Origin: Amoebophrya sp. A120 | Lineage: Eukaryota > Sar > Dinophyceae > Syndiniales > Amoebophryaceae | Direction: 5' to 3' | Assembly (NCBI GenBank): GCA_905178155.1 | Contig: CAJINV010000004.1 | Span: forward strand, 2,440,228 to 2,504,227 | DNA: 64,000 nucleotides | Shown: positions 1 to 13,500 of the stretch, in pieces | Layout: every line of letters starts with the position of its first letter | How positions within the stretch are numbered: position 1 is the first letter of the stretch | Notes under the pieces: generated by a model | What the model was told of the DNA's origin: nothing | Database searches by the model: none | Seen by the model: the letters and a program-made list of their open reading frames with translations, nothing else | Made by a program: the position numbers and the translations under genes

Positions 1-3000
1 CAGAATGCTGGAGCAAGTGGTAGTACCGACGAGAAGAATAAAGCTGAGGCAGGTGGGGCCGCGTCGAGTAGCCGTGGTCCGAGGGTATAATTCAGTCTAT
101 ATCATCTTGCTTTGTGTTGTGAATGAAGATGAACGCGGTGCAGCAGCTGCAACCTACGGCACACCTTCGAATATTAGAATTAGAAAGAGGAATGATATAA
201 GTATCGATAACAGGTGCCATCATTCTTGGACGCAGAACGCATATGCAACGCGTGATGATTATCGCAGGCTCAGCACAAATGAATATTTATGAATGCTGAA
301 AGCTGCAACAAGTTAGTGCTTTGAATAAAATACAAATATACGGAAATCATCATGTGCACGAAAATCAAAATCAAATTCCGTTCGTAAAATAAAACACAGG
401 ACGCCGATCCGAGCCCGGAAATAAAAGCCAGTAAGGAAAGCGAACAAAAAGGCGCCCCAGGAGACGACACTGCAGCAGCAGAAGATGGAGCTGGTACTCA
501 CTCGTCTTTGCATACAGTTTTTCCACATGCCGAATCTATTGCAGTGCCGAAGGAGCTTGCGCTAAATCGTTTTTTACGTGCTACGAGTGCAGAAGACGAA
601 GAGCGTCTTTCACTTTCTATATCTATTTGCTTTTGTGCTCCTTCGATGACATAAATGATTATGAAAAAACCGTAATCACAGACGACCCCGGGAATGCCGA
701 CCCGAAGGGCGCCTCCACCGCGAAACGCAAAAGCGCCCGCAAAAGGACGTCCGCGAAGGCCGACGCGAGCGACGAGCCTTCGGTACCAGGTAAAGAGGTT
801 GTAGTAGTTGCCAGCGCAAGCAAAGAAGGAACATCAAGTGCAACTACGTCGCCAGGCAAAAAAACCAAACTCAACGTCGGGAGCAGCAATAAGCAGGCGG
901 AGCTCACTTCCCTTCCCCCCGGGGAGCAGAGAAACTCTTCGGCAAGTAGTCCGGAGCGGAAAATGAAGACCAACGTGTTCAAACGAGCTGCGCAAAGCGT
1001 GATCGACGCGAACATAGCGACCAGCAGTTCAACGTCTCGGAAAAGTACGAACAAATCGCCCAGAAAATCGAAAAGCAACCGAGACAGCAACACCACTGGA
1101 GGTGAAAACAAGGGAAATAAAGTAGGCGAGTTCCTTCTGGACAAAGGCGTGGAGCAGTTAAATGAGTTCACCAACAAGGTCTACGCGTCCGAAGGCTGCC
1201 GCGCCACGCTGATGCATCCGAGTAATGGGCAGAAGATGCCGGTCAGAATGCGAATTCTTATGAAGAAAACAGGCTTACCCGTCCCCGGGAGTGAGGTCAG
1301 CAACATCGCGGAGGATGCGTATTTGGAGATCGCGAAAGACAGTGTGGACAACAGTAGCAACCCGTTTCTCCAGCCCGCCTTACCCTCTACTGGTGTAGTC
1401 TCCAGCACCGCTGCGAGCGCAGCCCTTCCCTCCGGCCGGTCTCTGAACAAAAACATCCTCCGTTCCGTGAAGCTGTCCGGCATCAAGAACCTGTTTCTCG
1501 GCGCGAATTTATCGCCGTTGACGAAACGGGCCTTGAAACTGACCGAGGAGAAACAGTTGCAGTACCTGCACCCGCTGTGCGTGACCATGCAAATCTCCGA
1601 GGAGTTGGAGTTTCTGACCCTGGAGTTTCTGTACCCGGACCAAGTGCAAGACGTGACCGAGGACGGGTTGAACCTACACACGGAGGAGCTACTCGGGAAC
1701 AAATCCGAGTACCTTCCGCAGTTCATCGAATTGTGTCGCAGCTACTACGCGCCGCCGAGGTACCCCGACGAGCCGCAGACGTATAATTTGCTTTCCAAAC
1801 AGCAGTTTCCCGACGTGAAGAAAGTGTGTGAGGAGGCGGTGGTAAAAGTGGCGCAGAAAAAGGTGAACGACCTGCAGACGCTCCGGAACTCGGTAAACTT
1901 GAACGTGTTCGTCGGCGAGAAGAAAAGCGAGGACGAGATCGGCGCAGTGCTCGCCGGGGGCAAGGAGGACTTTTTGATTTCCAGCGAGGAGAAAGTCCGC
2001 AGTGACCGGGAGGAAGGCGGTGACCAGCGGGGTAGGGGTAGGAAAACTACAACTAATAATACGTCAATACGGAAGACGAGGACATCGACCTCCGGAGGTC
2101 GGAAATCTGTTGCGCCGTCCCCACGTGCTGGTAGTTATCGCTCCTCGCGAAGAGTAGACAGCAGTGCCGAGTTGCAAGAACTGCTTTTCGCGGACCAGAG
2201 GAGCGCGGCGAAGCAGGATTTGAAATTTCTTCAACAGCTGAAAAAGTCCCTGCCCTCGTGTTCTGCGTCCGCGCTCCCTGAGGCCGCGCGGCAGTTTTTC
2301 AACCTGAAGGTGAAGCTGTTTTTGAACAATGTAGACGGAGCCGACGAGCTGTCCTCTGCTGTCGTTGACACCTGGTGCCACGAGTTCTGGTCCAGCACCG
2401 ACATTGTGTTCACGGAAAAGCAACTCCAGCTCGGCGAGCACCTTTCATCCGACCCCGAGCATCTACGGCTGCCCTGGTCCTTGCCCGACCACGCGAAGCT
2501 GGTTTTGAAGTACATTCTGGCGGACTTGAACTCCGCCGACACCGTACCAGCCGACCTGTATGACCAGTACCCGATGAATAGCTTGCAGTCCGGGCTGCAC
2601 ATCCTGGACTCCCGCACCGGTGCGACGAACCTGTCAGGTGTAGGAACATCAACCTCAGCCGCGTCAGCACGGAGACGAAGCAATTCTGCGGGGTCGACGG
2701 GGAATTACGAGGACCCGGAGGTCGTTGTTCTGCAAAGGAGAAGAAACAGTGGTAGTGCGAAAAGAAGGACTTCTGCAGCACCGGGTACTTCTAAATTGCG
2801 AGTTGCATTGCCGCGGAACGACAGTCCCCCCGGAGGAAGTACTACAATGTCTAGACAGAGCAATGCCAATGTTGGTAACACAGGAGCTGCACCGTCACGC
2901 AGCAAAACGAGTACCATAGCAAGCAACGTGGCGGAGTCAAGCCCGCCAGTTATTGGCAGTAGCATACGCGGTCGTGGTGTTGACGGGGCCGCTGCCCCCT

Positions 3001-5392
3001 ACCCCGTTCCGGCGTTTAGCACACCGCGGGCGGCTGCAAACAAGTTGGTGGGAAATTTGCAAGCGGAATTGCGGTCCAGTAGTCAAGCAAGAAGAGGCGG
3101 GGGAGGATCACGTACTTACTATTCGATCAATAGTTTTGCTCGATGAATTTCTTAAATTCAGTTTTTGTTTTGAAAGTCCTCAAGCGTCGTTGTGGTGTGG
3201 TGTAGCATGAAGCTCTTAGCTCAAGAATCTACTCAAGCGATTGCGATACATGTACTTGGAGACTAGCTTTTTTCTTCATTCTCAAATGCCAACATAACAG
3301 CCTCTTCCCGAACCGGAACCCCAGGCACTGCACAGCAACTTTTCCAGAATCCTGCCGCCGCAGCCTCCTCCGCGTCGCGAACTGGTGCAGGCAATACTTT
3401 CACACCGCAAAATCGGCAGAAGCTGTTCTCTGGCGCAGTTGACCAGCAACAGAATCTTCGCCCCGGTAGTACTAACACCCGCAAGGAGATCGCCACGTAC
3501 CAGGTGTTGCGCAATGGGATATCGGTCCTGGTGCAACCAGTTTATGGCGACGACGTGCAGTTCACGGGGCAAAAACTGAACCAAAACGCCATGATCGTGG
3601 TGGACCAGTACTTGGTGTTGGATAACCTGAAATACCTCCGACTGATCGACAGGACCGGCTGGGTCGTCGATGACAGCATGGTAGTTGTTTTTTTTTTCAA
3701 TGTCGTTCCGTTGGTACGTTGGAAGTAAGTGCTACTTCTAAGTCCTTCTACTACAGCGATCCAAACACATAGATCCAATGTTAAAAATCGAAACCTCAAC
3801 CAATCGCTCAGGTCAACCCCGCCACGCCTTCCTTGAAGCGCATCAACACGGGCGCGGTGATCGCGGGTGGCGAAGGCAGCACCACGCTCCCGCCTACCAA
3901 TCTTAGCCAGAAGAATTACCTCGCACCACGGGGAGACAGTGGTAACGCAACATCAACCTCTGGGCCGCAGCAGCTGGCACAACCCGTGGTCGGCGGTGCA
4001 ACTACAACAAAAATTGGTGGTGGTAAACTCAGCCCCGGTAGTGGTGCACAGCAACTGCTCAACACCCCGAGCCTGACCGCCCCCGGCCTCAGCAGCAACC
4101 CGAGCCTGAAATTCCAGCCGAGCGCGAGTGCAGCAAGTTCGAATGGTGTTCAGCAGGGGCAACAGCCGCAGCAATCCGCAGTGGCGAGCATGAACGCGAT
4201 GAAGCAACAGGGAATTTTTGGGAACAACAAGAACCAGCAAGGGACCACTTCTCTCTTGACGAACAAATTCGGTTTTCAGCAGGGCATCACCCAGGGGGCG
4301 AACGTCGCACAAGACCGACCCCACGACTACTACCACGCGGATGTTGACCATGACATCCCGAGCTTGAGCCGGCCACTGCTGGGCGGCGGAGCAGGTGGTG
4401 CAGTTGCTGGGGAGAACAATCCAGCCGCGTCCTCGAGAGAAGAAAGCAAAAACAGCGCCAAATACCTGATCAGTCCGGGTTTGAATGGCCGACCGCACCC
4501 GATACTGCACGGAGACATGCCTATGGGGCAACGGGACATGCCCATCGGAGCGGACTTTTTGTAGTGCGATACAGGGAGGAGGAGGACGGCGGACACGAGA
4601 TCGGGGCTTTGAATCTACAACGCCAGCTACTGAACCGGGACGACAGCAGGGTAATTGTTGATACGGTGACCCCATCGATCGACTACAAGAACATACGTGA
4701 TAAGTAGGAAATCAAAAACTACTACATAGTAGCGTAGGAACCTTCACGAGTAGAACTGGTGAACGAATTATATCAACAGCGCAGCGTCGTTGTTTCTCCA
4801 GTGGTCCTAGTCCTTTTAAATGCAATCGCAATTGTTTCAAAATGTCAATGGAGAAAGAAGTTTGTCAAGTAGATCCTCTTGTGGTGGACCAGGCCATAAA
4901 AAATAACGTGAACAATTCAAACGCAATCGCAATGTTGTAATCGGTTTCTGACGTACAGAGGAAAATGAATCGCACAGCGGTTAGTACTAAGTTGCACCAA
5001 ATATTATTAACTGGTTGCAGTGAGACTCGCTGGTGCAGATGAGCTTACGTTGTTTCAAAGTTTCAACAAGATCGCTTGCAGTCGTGCAGCCGAGCCCATT
5101 TTGTTAATTTCGCTAATATCAACAAGAAAGATAAACAGGAACGCAAGTAGAAAACTTGATGTAAAATTTGAACTAGTTCTTCTTGTTTCTGCAATGAAAA
5201 CTAAGTGGAATCAAAGTAGGGACTAAAGGTCCTCATCGCCGCGACACCAACTTCAGAGTGTTCATTTATCGCACGGCCATCAACCCGCGGTGGATAGCCG
5301 GACACGTCGGAGGCTCGGTGAGCTCTACAGTGGCGAACATATCCGACATGCCTCGCATCAGGTCGGCGCTATTTCCGTCGTGGCGTCTTTAG
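1..5392 (+). CDS. g1: large low-complexity protein, 5' partial, five GT-AG introns
   Basis: I do not recognise this protein. Exons are 1-84, 400-493, 682-3111, 3301-3680, 3812-4696 and 5229-5392 (stop TAG). All five introns are GT-AG and their phases agree across each junction. The gene enters the window already open, so its start lies upstream. The product is about 1345 residues, rich in Ser, Ala, Thr, Arg and Gly, probably largely disordered. A more ordered block with few low-complexity runs is encoded around 1480-1900 (for example LSPLTKRALKLTEEKQLQYL). Another, with alternating hydrophobics and a GWVVDD motif, lies around 3500-3680. The last exon reads RDTNFRVFIYRTAINPRWIA. No introner interrupts the gene. 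The frame is broken once near 4560 (separate entry). Exon model confidence is good; function is unknown. Confidence 0.75.
4555..4570 (+). other. Frame break in the fifth exon of g1
   Basis: The open frame of exon 3812-4696 hits TAG at 4562-4564, directly after a run of five T. From about 4564 the next frame is open to 4696, where a GT donor joins in phase to the exon at 5229. One extra T would restore a continuous frame. A 14-nt GT...AG stretch starting at 4561 would also restore it if removed, but that is too short for a normal intron. It could be a real frameshift, a consensus error in the homopolymer, or an unusual splice. Confidence 0.65.
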
Positions 5393-7415
5393 ATGCCTGC
5401 AGGACACACCGGGCAGCCCACGCGGCCGCGCTCTCTGTATTCTGACGAGTACGCCCGCCCGAGCTTCGAAGACGACGAGCCCCAGGCGTCGCGTGGCCTC
5501 GTCCGGCTCTTTGCCTCGCGTCTGCGGGTTTCTTTGTTACTTTCGAAGCAGAGAAGGGCGAGGCCGGGCCTCGGATCCGCTTCCTCGGCGTGTTTTCCCT
5601 GATGAACACGCAGCGCAAAGGCGCGCGCCCCGCTCCTTCATGGAAGACGTCGCGCGCGGCCAGGTTTTTGCTTTTGATTGCCGGCGAACTGGTCCGCAGG
5701 ATCTAATACGTCTGGATGGGACTCAGGAACGAATCAGGAAAGCCATTGCCGCGCAGGAACCTCAGGGCCGGACCTGCTTCGGGCACGCAGAGCCGTGGCT
5801 TGTGTGGGGCCGAGCCTGCCGCCTAAACGAAGAGCGGGGCGAGGACGCGCCGGCGCTGTGGTGAAGCTGCTGCCGAGCAGGCGGCCCGCGACCTCGTGGC
5901 CAGTCGCCGGCCGCGGTGGGGCTTGGGGCGCAGGGAATGGCCGAAGCGAGGGCAATTTGGAGCGATGACAGTCGCCCCCCCCGCAACTAACCGGGCCGCG
6001 CCGGGCGCTTGGATGGGGGGCGATGTCGCGGGCGCCGGCGCTCTTCGGGAAAGGGAAGAGGCAAGGCCACCACCGCGGGCGGGCCCACTTGCTTGGAAGG
6101 CCTGGGGAACTAGTCCCCCGCTCGGCGGGCGTGTGTCTGCCCCGGGAGGCCGGCGCGGTTTGGTGAAGGATCAGCGCAAGCGGGCCGCGGAAGAATACCA
6201 GATCGCAGCGGGCGGGATGGGACGCCAACCATGACCGCTCCGGATCGATGCCGACCATGGCGCCACTGCTTTCGGCCGCCCCCGCGCGCCCTTGACTTCT
6301 GCCGGCCCCTTGCGGGTGGCTTGGTTGTGTGTGGTTTATCTCCGGCAGCCGCTTGCGCGCCGGCGTCCATCTTGCAGCGCCCCCACCAACCCGCGGCAGA
6401 TTGCCTGTGCCGGCGGTGTTTGCACAGTCAGCGGGCCCACTGCCCCGCGCGCCGTGGCGCCCTGCGGCGGCCAGTCCCTGCAGTGGCTCGGTTCGCTGGT
6501 ATTTTGCTCGTGGGCCCTTTTTGGACCACTTGTCGCCGGGCCGGCGCGCGGTCTCTCGGTCGTCCGTGCTTCCTGGTCTTTTGGGCGCGGCGAGGGCCAT
6601 GCAGCTACTGCACTTGGTTGGCGCGCCGCCGCCCCTGTGTCTGTGTGTGCGCCCTCCTTCGGCAAATTGCTCATGGCCCCGGGACTGGACCAAAAAGTCG
6701 TAGCGTCTTCGCTTGAACAGCGCTGCGCAAAGCGTGCGCATGACTCAAAGCATGCATCTCCACAAGGCACCTACTTGGTTGCGGTTCCTACACAGATAGG
6801 TAGTGTTCTTGAGTAGAAGAAGAGCTTTTCACACCAAGCTTGCGGCTGCAGCGCAAGGTTTGATCTGTCGTCACGCAAGGAAACACGTCGGTACACCCTC
6901 CACACATTCAGATTGCATTTGCAGCGCAGCAGCAGCTGCTCCTTGAGACAGCTTTTATCGGTCTGTATCTGTGTCTTCTCATCTTGCGGAAGTGGATCCT
7001 CGGTCCTGGCCGGCAGTGGAATACGAATAGGAATTCGAATTAGAACGCATGTGATGGTGCGAACTTCGGTTTTCCCACGTGTTGATGAAAATCACAGCAG
7101 CATTTCTGCTGATGAAGATAATAGATTTAGACGAGGACGTGATATCGGTGCAATATCTCGACTCGAACGTCATTGATCAGAGCAAAAATTCACAACTTCT
7201 AAAACTGCTATGCCGTACAGATTTTTTGTAAGTCATTATGTGAGCAAGAGCAGCCCGCCCGGCAACCTTATTTTGCCTGCTTCTTCTGTACTTAGGCCGA
7301 CCTCACGACATTTATCAACGAAGGACAATAAGACTAATTAACTTGTTTTTTACCATTTTATCGTTTCTTTTTTTTACCCAAAAGATAAAGAACGCATAAG
7401 GAGAGAATCAACCCC
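5393..7415. other. Intergenic; GC-rich block 5.4-6.8 kb without a supported gene
   Basis: From about 5400 to 6760 the sequence is strongly GC-rich and open in several frames on both strands at once. That is what base composition alone produces. I see no splice-bounded reading frame, no recognisable domain and no clear repeat ends. From 6800 to 7400 it returns to mixed composition with nothing identifiable. Confidence 0.6.
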
Positions 7416-8815
7416 ATGTCCGCAGCCCGCCGCTCTCCCAGTCCACCGGCGCGGCGGATGCAGTCCTTTGATTTGGAAAACGACATGAACCGGCAGGACG
7501 GCATGCACTTACCCCCAACGAAATCGCCGGTTTTATCCCGCCTATCCACGACTTCCAACCTGCTTCTCTCGGAACGCGAGCGATCGCCCAAACGGTCCCT
7601 GATTGAATCGCCCCGGATTGCCGGCCCGATTGACAAGGCGGACACGGGTATGAGCTGTTGTTCAACACTGCAATGTAGTCGAACTGGGTTTGGGGGGATT
7701 TTTAATACGTTAGTATACTTGTAGATCTACTACGTAGAAGTTCATGCCAGTCGTGCATGTGAGCGCTCCATTTGTTTGCAAACAAATCGCGGCCCGCGCA
7801 GCGAAGCGAGCATGGGAAGCTTTTTCGCTCTTCTTACCTCATCCTGAGCCCGGCATAAGAAGCCATGTTCTGCACGAGCCGGAGCCGACGGCATGTTTTC
7901 GTGTGAGACGTGAATCCTGTAGTTGTGAATGTGATTGTTGCGAAAAGTAGACGAAGCACATAGAGCAACTAAAACTATGCATGATGCTTCCTCCAGACCC
8001 AGTCAGCTTGTGTTTTTTTTTGCAGCTCATAACAACCCGGATTCTGGAGTTAAAAAACGAAGAATTGGAGAAGAAAGACAAGGAGTTACAGCGTTTGCAG
8101 CACCTTTTATCCGAGAAAGACACGATCCTGGCGGGCAATGAGCAGAAAATTCGCGAACTGGCGTTATCGCATCTGGGTCAGCAGGACAGCGACAGTCTGC
8201 GATTAACGCGGCACTTTCCGGAAATGGACCCGTTTGGCGCCGGAAAACGGCAGTTGCCGACGGTGGCGGCCATCGAGCAGGCGGCCCACAACCACCTGCG
8301 CTTCAAGGACAAAGCCCAGGACGAACAGGTTTTAAAGTTCGTCTGCAGGCTGTACCTGGAAGGGCTGACCAAAGTGCAGGCCGGGGAGTGGAAGCGGTGT
8401 CTGCAGATCTGCGAGCACCTGCAACGGAACCTGGCGAAAACGTACGCGTCCAACAACTGGACGGTCACACTGGGCTGGTATTCTTACAGCGTGTCAAATG
8501 CGGACAAGCTATCCTGTGCAAAAGCATCATGCTCGTACTAGTCGCAGCCATGCAAGACAAATATCTTTTTCAAGCTAAATCAGCATGACAAGTTCCATTT
8601 GTCGCACCGAGCTAATTTGTAGGGCAATACTACGAGTGCGATACTTTTGAAAAGTACACAAGTACCTGCTCATTGATTGCGACACCCACCTGGGGACGGC
8701 GTTTCCCCGGATCTTTGTGCTCCGCGGAACCGGGGACGTGGTGTTTCCGAAATCCCCAAGGCTGTCCCCGAGGATGAGCGGTACCGGGACTGTTACTGTC
8801 GGTGCTCCGTCGTAG
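7416..8815 (+). CDS. g2: coiled-coil protein interrupted by one introner
   Basis: I do not recognise the family. The proposed first exon starts at ATG 7416 (MSAARRSPSPPARR...) and is basic and Ser/Pro-rich. The second exon starts after a T-rich CAG acceptor at 8025 and runs to the introner at 8510. The third runs to TAG 8813-8815. The second exon begins with a clear coiled coil (LELKNEELEKKDKELQRLQ). It then encodes a helical, Leu-rich stretch (KFVCRLYLEGLTKVQAGEW). Across the introner the protein reads NADKYLLIDCDTHLGTAFPR. Caveat: the obvious donor at 7648 leaves phase 1 while the acceptor at 8025 needs phase 0. A small exon may be missing, another donor may be used, or the second exon may belong to a gene starting at ATG 7981. 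Exons two and three are firmer than exon one. Confidence 0.55.
8510..8658. mobile_element. Introner IE2 in g2
   Basis: Starts TATCCTGTGCAAAAG and carries the inverted GATACTTTTG near its other end, but the last bases are diverged (ends ACA, not ATA). Flanks are CAAGC / CAAGT (4 of 5). Removal joins NADK to YLLIDCDTHLG. It is 149 bp, the size class of IE2. Confidence 0.8.
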
Positions 8816-9400
8816 CAGGACGTTTTTGCTGTACTGAGGTCGTGCGAGTATTGAAATGGAAATTCAAATAAAGCAGCGGCGCAATTCATCTCGAGCAGCG
8901 GATCGCTCGGCAAAGCAGGATCTTCTTGAGCAGACACAGACGAGGAAACTTTAACTTTACATACTGTACTCATTCCAGCAGGGTAGTTCTTTCTAAATGC
9001 TAGAGCTTAGGGGCATAGTCTATCATGGCTGGACAGCACTACTAGGGGTATCTAACCTCTTCAGATGACAAATAAGCACGTGAAGACTATTCAAACGCGA
9101 CGACTACTTGCCGTACTACGTACAACTACTACTTCTTACTTACGCGACCCCGGACACAAAAGGCGAGGTATATGAATTCTTGTGCACTAGTTTTCTTGTG
9201 CAATCGAAAGTTTGAAAATGAAATAGAGAAAGACAAACTTATGTGGACTACCTGGTCCTGGACCGCAATTCTCAACTGCAAGCTGCTGAAACAGGCGTAT
9301 ACTAGCGACACTCAGCCTGGACATGCTCAGTTATGAAAAAAAAATGCGAACAGCATAAACAACAAGTCAACCAGGAATGTTTAGGTCTTCCGCGTTGTAT
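8816..9400. other. Intergenic, nothing identified
   Basis: Mixed composition with no long open frame, splice-bounded exon or repeat that I can support. Confidence 0.5.
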
Positions 9401-10094
9401 GTAGTGAGGTCACGAACGTTCTATCCTAGCTGTTTTTTTGACACCTCACCTTCAAAACGATCGGCAGTTTTCAAGCGGGCGGAAGTGTTTTTGGACATAA
9501 AAGGTTTTCAATTATCAAGCGTCCGGGGCTTTAGCGGCAAAATAGCCCGAGCGGATTCTATCGATTCCCGCTTGATAAAACGACGCAGGGGAGCCGGCAA
9601 AAGGGGCGCCCTTCTGAGGCGCCCACCGCCTTGGTTTCTGACGGTTTGGGGCGCCCAAAAGGGGGCGGCCAAAAAGCAGCAGTCCGAACAAAACAGCGAA
9701 TCCGCATGGTAAGGGCCCCATTTTGGCTTGCATTCGGGCCCCGCAAAGACGCTACCAAAGTCCGCCACTTCAGAGGCGGACTTATGTCCAGAAGATGCGG
9801 CATTTTAATAAAGAAAACAAAAAAAAACAAAGCCCGCCAAAAGCAAACAGCCAATCCGCATGCTATGGGCCCGATTTGGGGCTCCCAAGGGGCCGACCCT
9901 GGCGGGGGCCCTGGCGGGGCCATAGCATGCGGGGAAGGTTTTTCATGTCGAAACCAAATGGAGGCCACCTCTGGATCGAGATTTTTAGGGACTGCCGTGC
10001 CGTCGTGCATAACATTACTCACGGCGGCATGGTGGGAAGGGAAGCCGCGTCGTTTTTTGAAGTGAAGACAAAAAAACTGCCATGACCTCACTAC
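9401..10094. repeat. Dispersed repeat R, copy 1
   Basis: This block matches the reverse complement of 47790-48390. Shared segments include CGATTCCCG followed by AAAACGACGCA, a GGAGCCGGCAAAAG-like stretch and CCGCATG...GGGCCC modules. The CCGCATGNTA(A/T)GGGCCC module occurs twice inside the copy, so it has an internal duplication. Short inverted ends GTAGTGAGGTCA (9401) and TGACCTCACTAC (ending 10094) bound this copy, suggesting a DNA transposon remnant. I see no clear target duplication and no protein domain; the long frames in it are compositional. Confidence 0.65.
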
Positions 10095-10512
10095 CCCCGC
10101 TGAGGCGGCTATTATTGTAGGAGAGCTGCCGCTGCGTGAGTTTCTCAAGCTCTTTCGGTTGTTTTCTTTCTTAGTGGTCTTGAAGACGAGAGTAGCTAGG
10201 TATTGTTTCGGAATCGGTTTGTTATTGTTTTCCGCCTCCTGATCGCTGCTCTATGGGTGTGTTACGTTTGATGCTTATGTCGTTCACCGCCTCAGGTCGT
10301 ATAGGCGTCGTGCCTTCCAGTGACTCCTGCAGCATTGCGACAGTGAATCTCTTCAGTAAAGCATTGTCCACAGGCAGGCTTTATGGCTTCGTACGAACCC
10401 CGCTTATTCTGGCGTGGGTGCCCAAGAACTGGTATTGGTAAACGTGAATTGTCTGTCGTGTGCTCTCCGATTCGATTTCGTGCGAGTGGCTGAGAGCATC
10501 ACCAACATCAAC
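10095..10512. other. Upstream region of g3
   Basis: The frame of g3 is open back to 10360, just before a CCACAG at 10369-10374 that could be a splice acceptor. The true first exon may therefore start upstream of the ATG used here. Nothing else is identified. Confidence 0.4.
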
Positions 10513-13500
10513 ATGCCACTGCAACTCGGCACGCCACACACCAACCTGCCTAGCAGCACGGGCAACACCAGTAAGGGCCGCAGCCGCAAGCCCGAACACT
10601 CAGTGAGTACGACGAGCACAGCGGCCAAAGCTGCTCCTGTTGCGGAAGCTTCCCCGGCTCCGCCTCCCCCGCCCGGTGGTACGATTTCGACTGCTGGTAC
10701 TACATCAAATCCAGCCCGACCCAACGCCGCGGAATCGCAAAGTAAATCGTCCGGCGCGAAGTTTCTCACATCTCGGCTGCATGCGGTGTCCGTTCGCGGG
10801 CAACTCGCGTGGGCGTTTTCACGCTTGGACCGGCACGCTGTCGTGGAAAGGGTGAAAGAAAAATGCACAGGTCGGCTGCGCGAAATCCGCGCGGTTCTCA
10901 GCGAGCTGCAAGCGGTAAACACCGCAGCACGTCAACCCTCCGCTTCTAAGAAGAGCCGGCTGCTGAAGGGCGCCAAACTTGAAGAGGATCATTGGGGCGG
11001 AGTCTCAGTTTCTGTTTCAGGTTCAGCTGAAGATGCTGGGGAGGGGGAACAACTGTCGGCAACAACATCTTCGAAGCCGCTGCGGCGTCATCTTGAACAA
11101 ACAGAGGACGGCTCTGCCTCAGGACCTTCTTCGCCCGCCGGGGTAAGAACAGTTTTCGATGTTGTTGCGACACCAATTCTTGCACAAGATAATTTCAAGT
11201 GGATGATGATAGGTGTAGTGGATAAATACAAGTTGCGGATTGATAGTTGTCACTGTTCGTTGTCGTTTGCATGCGCCAAAGACCAAGACAATGTTGACAC
11301 CATGGTATCTTCATATACAAACTGAGAGCATCATTTCCTGCATTCGATACAGGTTCTTTCCTCGCCTGAAAAGTACGACATTCCTTCCGAGTCCGTGCCA
11401 ACGCAGCCGGCAAGTCAACAACGTGCGAAAATAAACAGTGGTTTTTATGCAGCAGCTGCCCGCACGAAGAGGAAAAACCCACCGCCGGCAGTTGCGACCA
11501 TGGAACAAGTGGTGAAGGGCACGTCAGCTCTTGTTCATCTGGCGAATAAAAATCCACCAGCCGGTGGTCCGACCGCGAGCAGCTCGAGCTCAGCCACACG
11601 ACGCGTCAACGCTGGAAAGCCGCCACCGAAAATTCACCACAATCCAGGTAGTGCTGCAACGAGGGCGATCTCGGTTGACTCGCAGCGGCCTAGGGGCGGC
11701 GGAGTCTTTGGACCATTGACGCGTAGGATTTTCTACTGTTCTGGTTGTTGTACTGCAGTTTCTACTTCTACTTTTGATGGAGTGAGAACTTCTACACGAC
11801 GAAGAAACCAGTCAGCATGTTGTATGTTAAAAGCGCTTTGAAGCCAGACACAGGATAGGCAATCGTTCTAGATGAATTTGTACGCAAATAATAAACAGCC
11901 CTGAACCTCCGCGAGGTGCTGACACCCCGAGAGCCGCTCGGGCGCAGTACCGCCAACTTTGGTTTTCAGCCTCTCAAACGCTGCGCTGTCAATGATCCGC
12001 GCGAACAAGAAGAACCGCAGCTGACGGAGCTGCAGGGAACTGCGAGTAAGGCCAAGATCAACAATATCGGAGGTACAACTTCTAGGACGAGTGCCGGTTC
12101 TTGGAAGACAACTGGTGGAGTTGTACTAGCCCAGCATGGGGCATCTGCTCTTGCGGACAGCAAGAATGGTTCCACACCCACCGCCGGTGCTTCTTCGGTG
12201 GGAACACTAAAAAATCCCTCTAACACCACAACCCCTGCTGCAACCAGTTCCGGCACCACCTCAGCTGCCAGTACGCGAGGGGGCGTGCGGCCGAAGGGCA
12301 AAGCAAAAGTAACTGGAGCTTCGTCGTCCAATGTCGCCCCAATTACACAACAGTTTCCTGGGGAACAAGAGGATCAAGATCCACCAATTGCGGCGAACAA
12401 AATCATGAAGACTGCCGGCGGAGCTGTACAAGTAGCTGGGACCGCATCTTCTTCCACCTCCGGGCAGATGAACCACAGCGGTGCAAAGACAGTGGCCGGA
12501 GCTGCGCCTGCCTCGTGGGTGAAGCCGGCCGTTTCGCCCCTCGGGGGCCGCGGCACGACATCTTCTGCGTTTGCGGTGGGCAAGGGAGGGTACTACTATA
12601 GTACTCAGTACTTCTTGTTCTTTTTTTCGTTTTTGCAGGAAAAGTTTGCAGCTGCCTCACGTCGACTGCGGTCGCGTCGGCCAGTTCTGTTCATCCCAGT
12701 TCCTCCTAGCGCACTCATTGTGAAATGCCTCTGTAGTCGCTGTGTGTGTGTGTGTGTGTGTGTGTGTCGAGAAATGATCAGCAAAGGATTGTTGACATCA
12801 TCTGGTGGCTCTACTTCCAAAGCAGCGTGATGTTGAAAAAAGATCCTCACAACGATTCACCAGGCCGGCGACGACATCCATTTTCGGTTTTCTTTCGCCA
12901 CCGATGACGGGAAGAGGACCTCCCGGTGGTAGTACAGCTGGGCAAACGCAGCTCAACTACAACTACATGTTGCGCAAAGGCAGCGGCGAGTACCAGCACC
13001 AGCAGCAAGGCAACCCGCCGTGGAATTTCAACTCGAACAAGCCGCGCACCGCGTCCGTTTTTGCAAGGTCCAGCACAGGTTGTATTAGCAGTGGTAGTAG
13101 TGCTGGTCATCATCATCAACAACATCCGCGTAGTTGTGCTACTTCTAGTAGCAGTCACCTATCCTCGGTTGCCAACACACCCTCGTCATCCTCCAGCCGG
13201 AACACTGCAAACCAGAAGAACTTGGTTGCAGGAGCTCCGAATAAAAAACGACCCAACTTGGAGCAGATCTGCCTCGAGGGATCGGAGGAAGTAGAAGGGC
13301 GTCAAAATTCTAGGAAGAGACCTCCCGGTGCTGTTGGTCTGGCAGCTCCAGCTTCATCTGATTCTGCAACCAAAGTTCCGTTTGAAGATGTGGTTCCGGC
13401 AGATGAGACTCATGGAGGTCCACATGGAAATAAAATCAGTTCCCCGCGAACTACAAGCGACGTCCACCACCAAAAGCACCCGGCGGGTAGAGGCCTGCAG

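Noticed and set aside
4561-4574. 14-nt micro-intron GT...AG in g1
   Set aside because: It would restore frame but is shorter than any intron I would accept without transcript proof; recorded as a frame break instead.
5734-6741. 335-codon minus-strand open frame in GC-rich DNA
   Set aside because: Several frames on both strands are open across the same stretch, there is no domain or splice support, and the peptide is Arg/Pro/Ala compositional.
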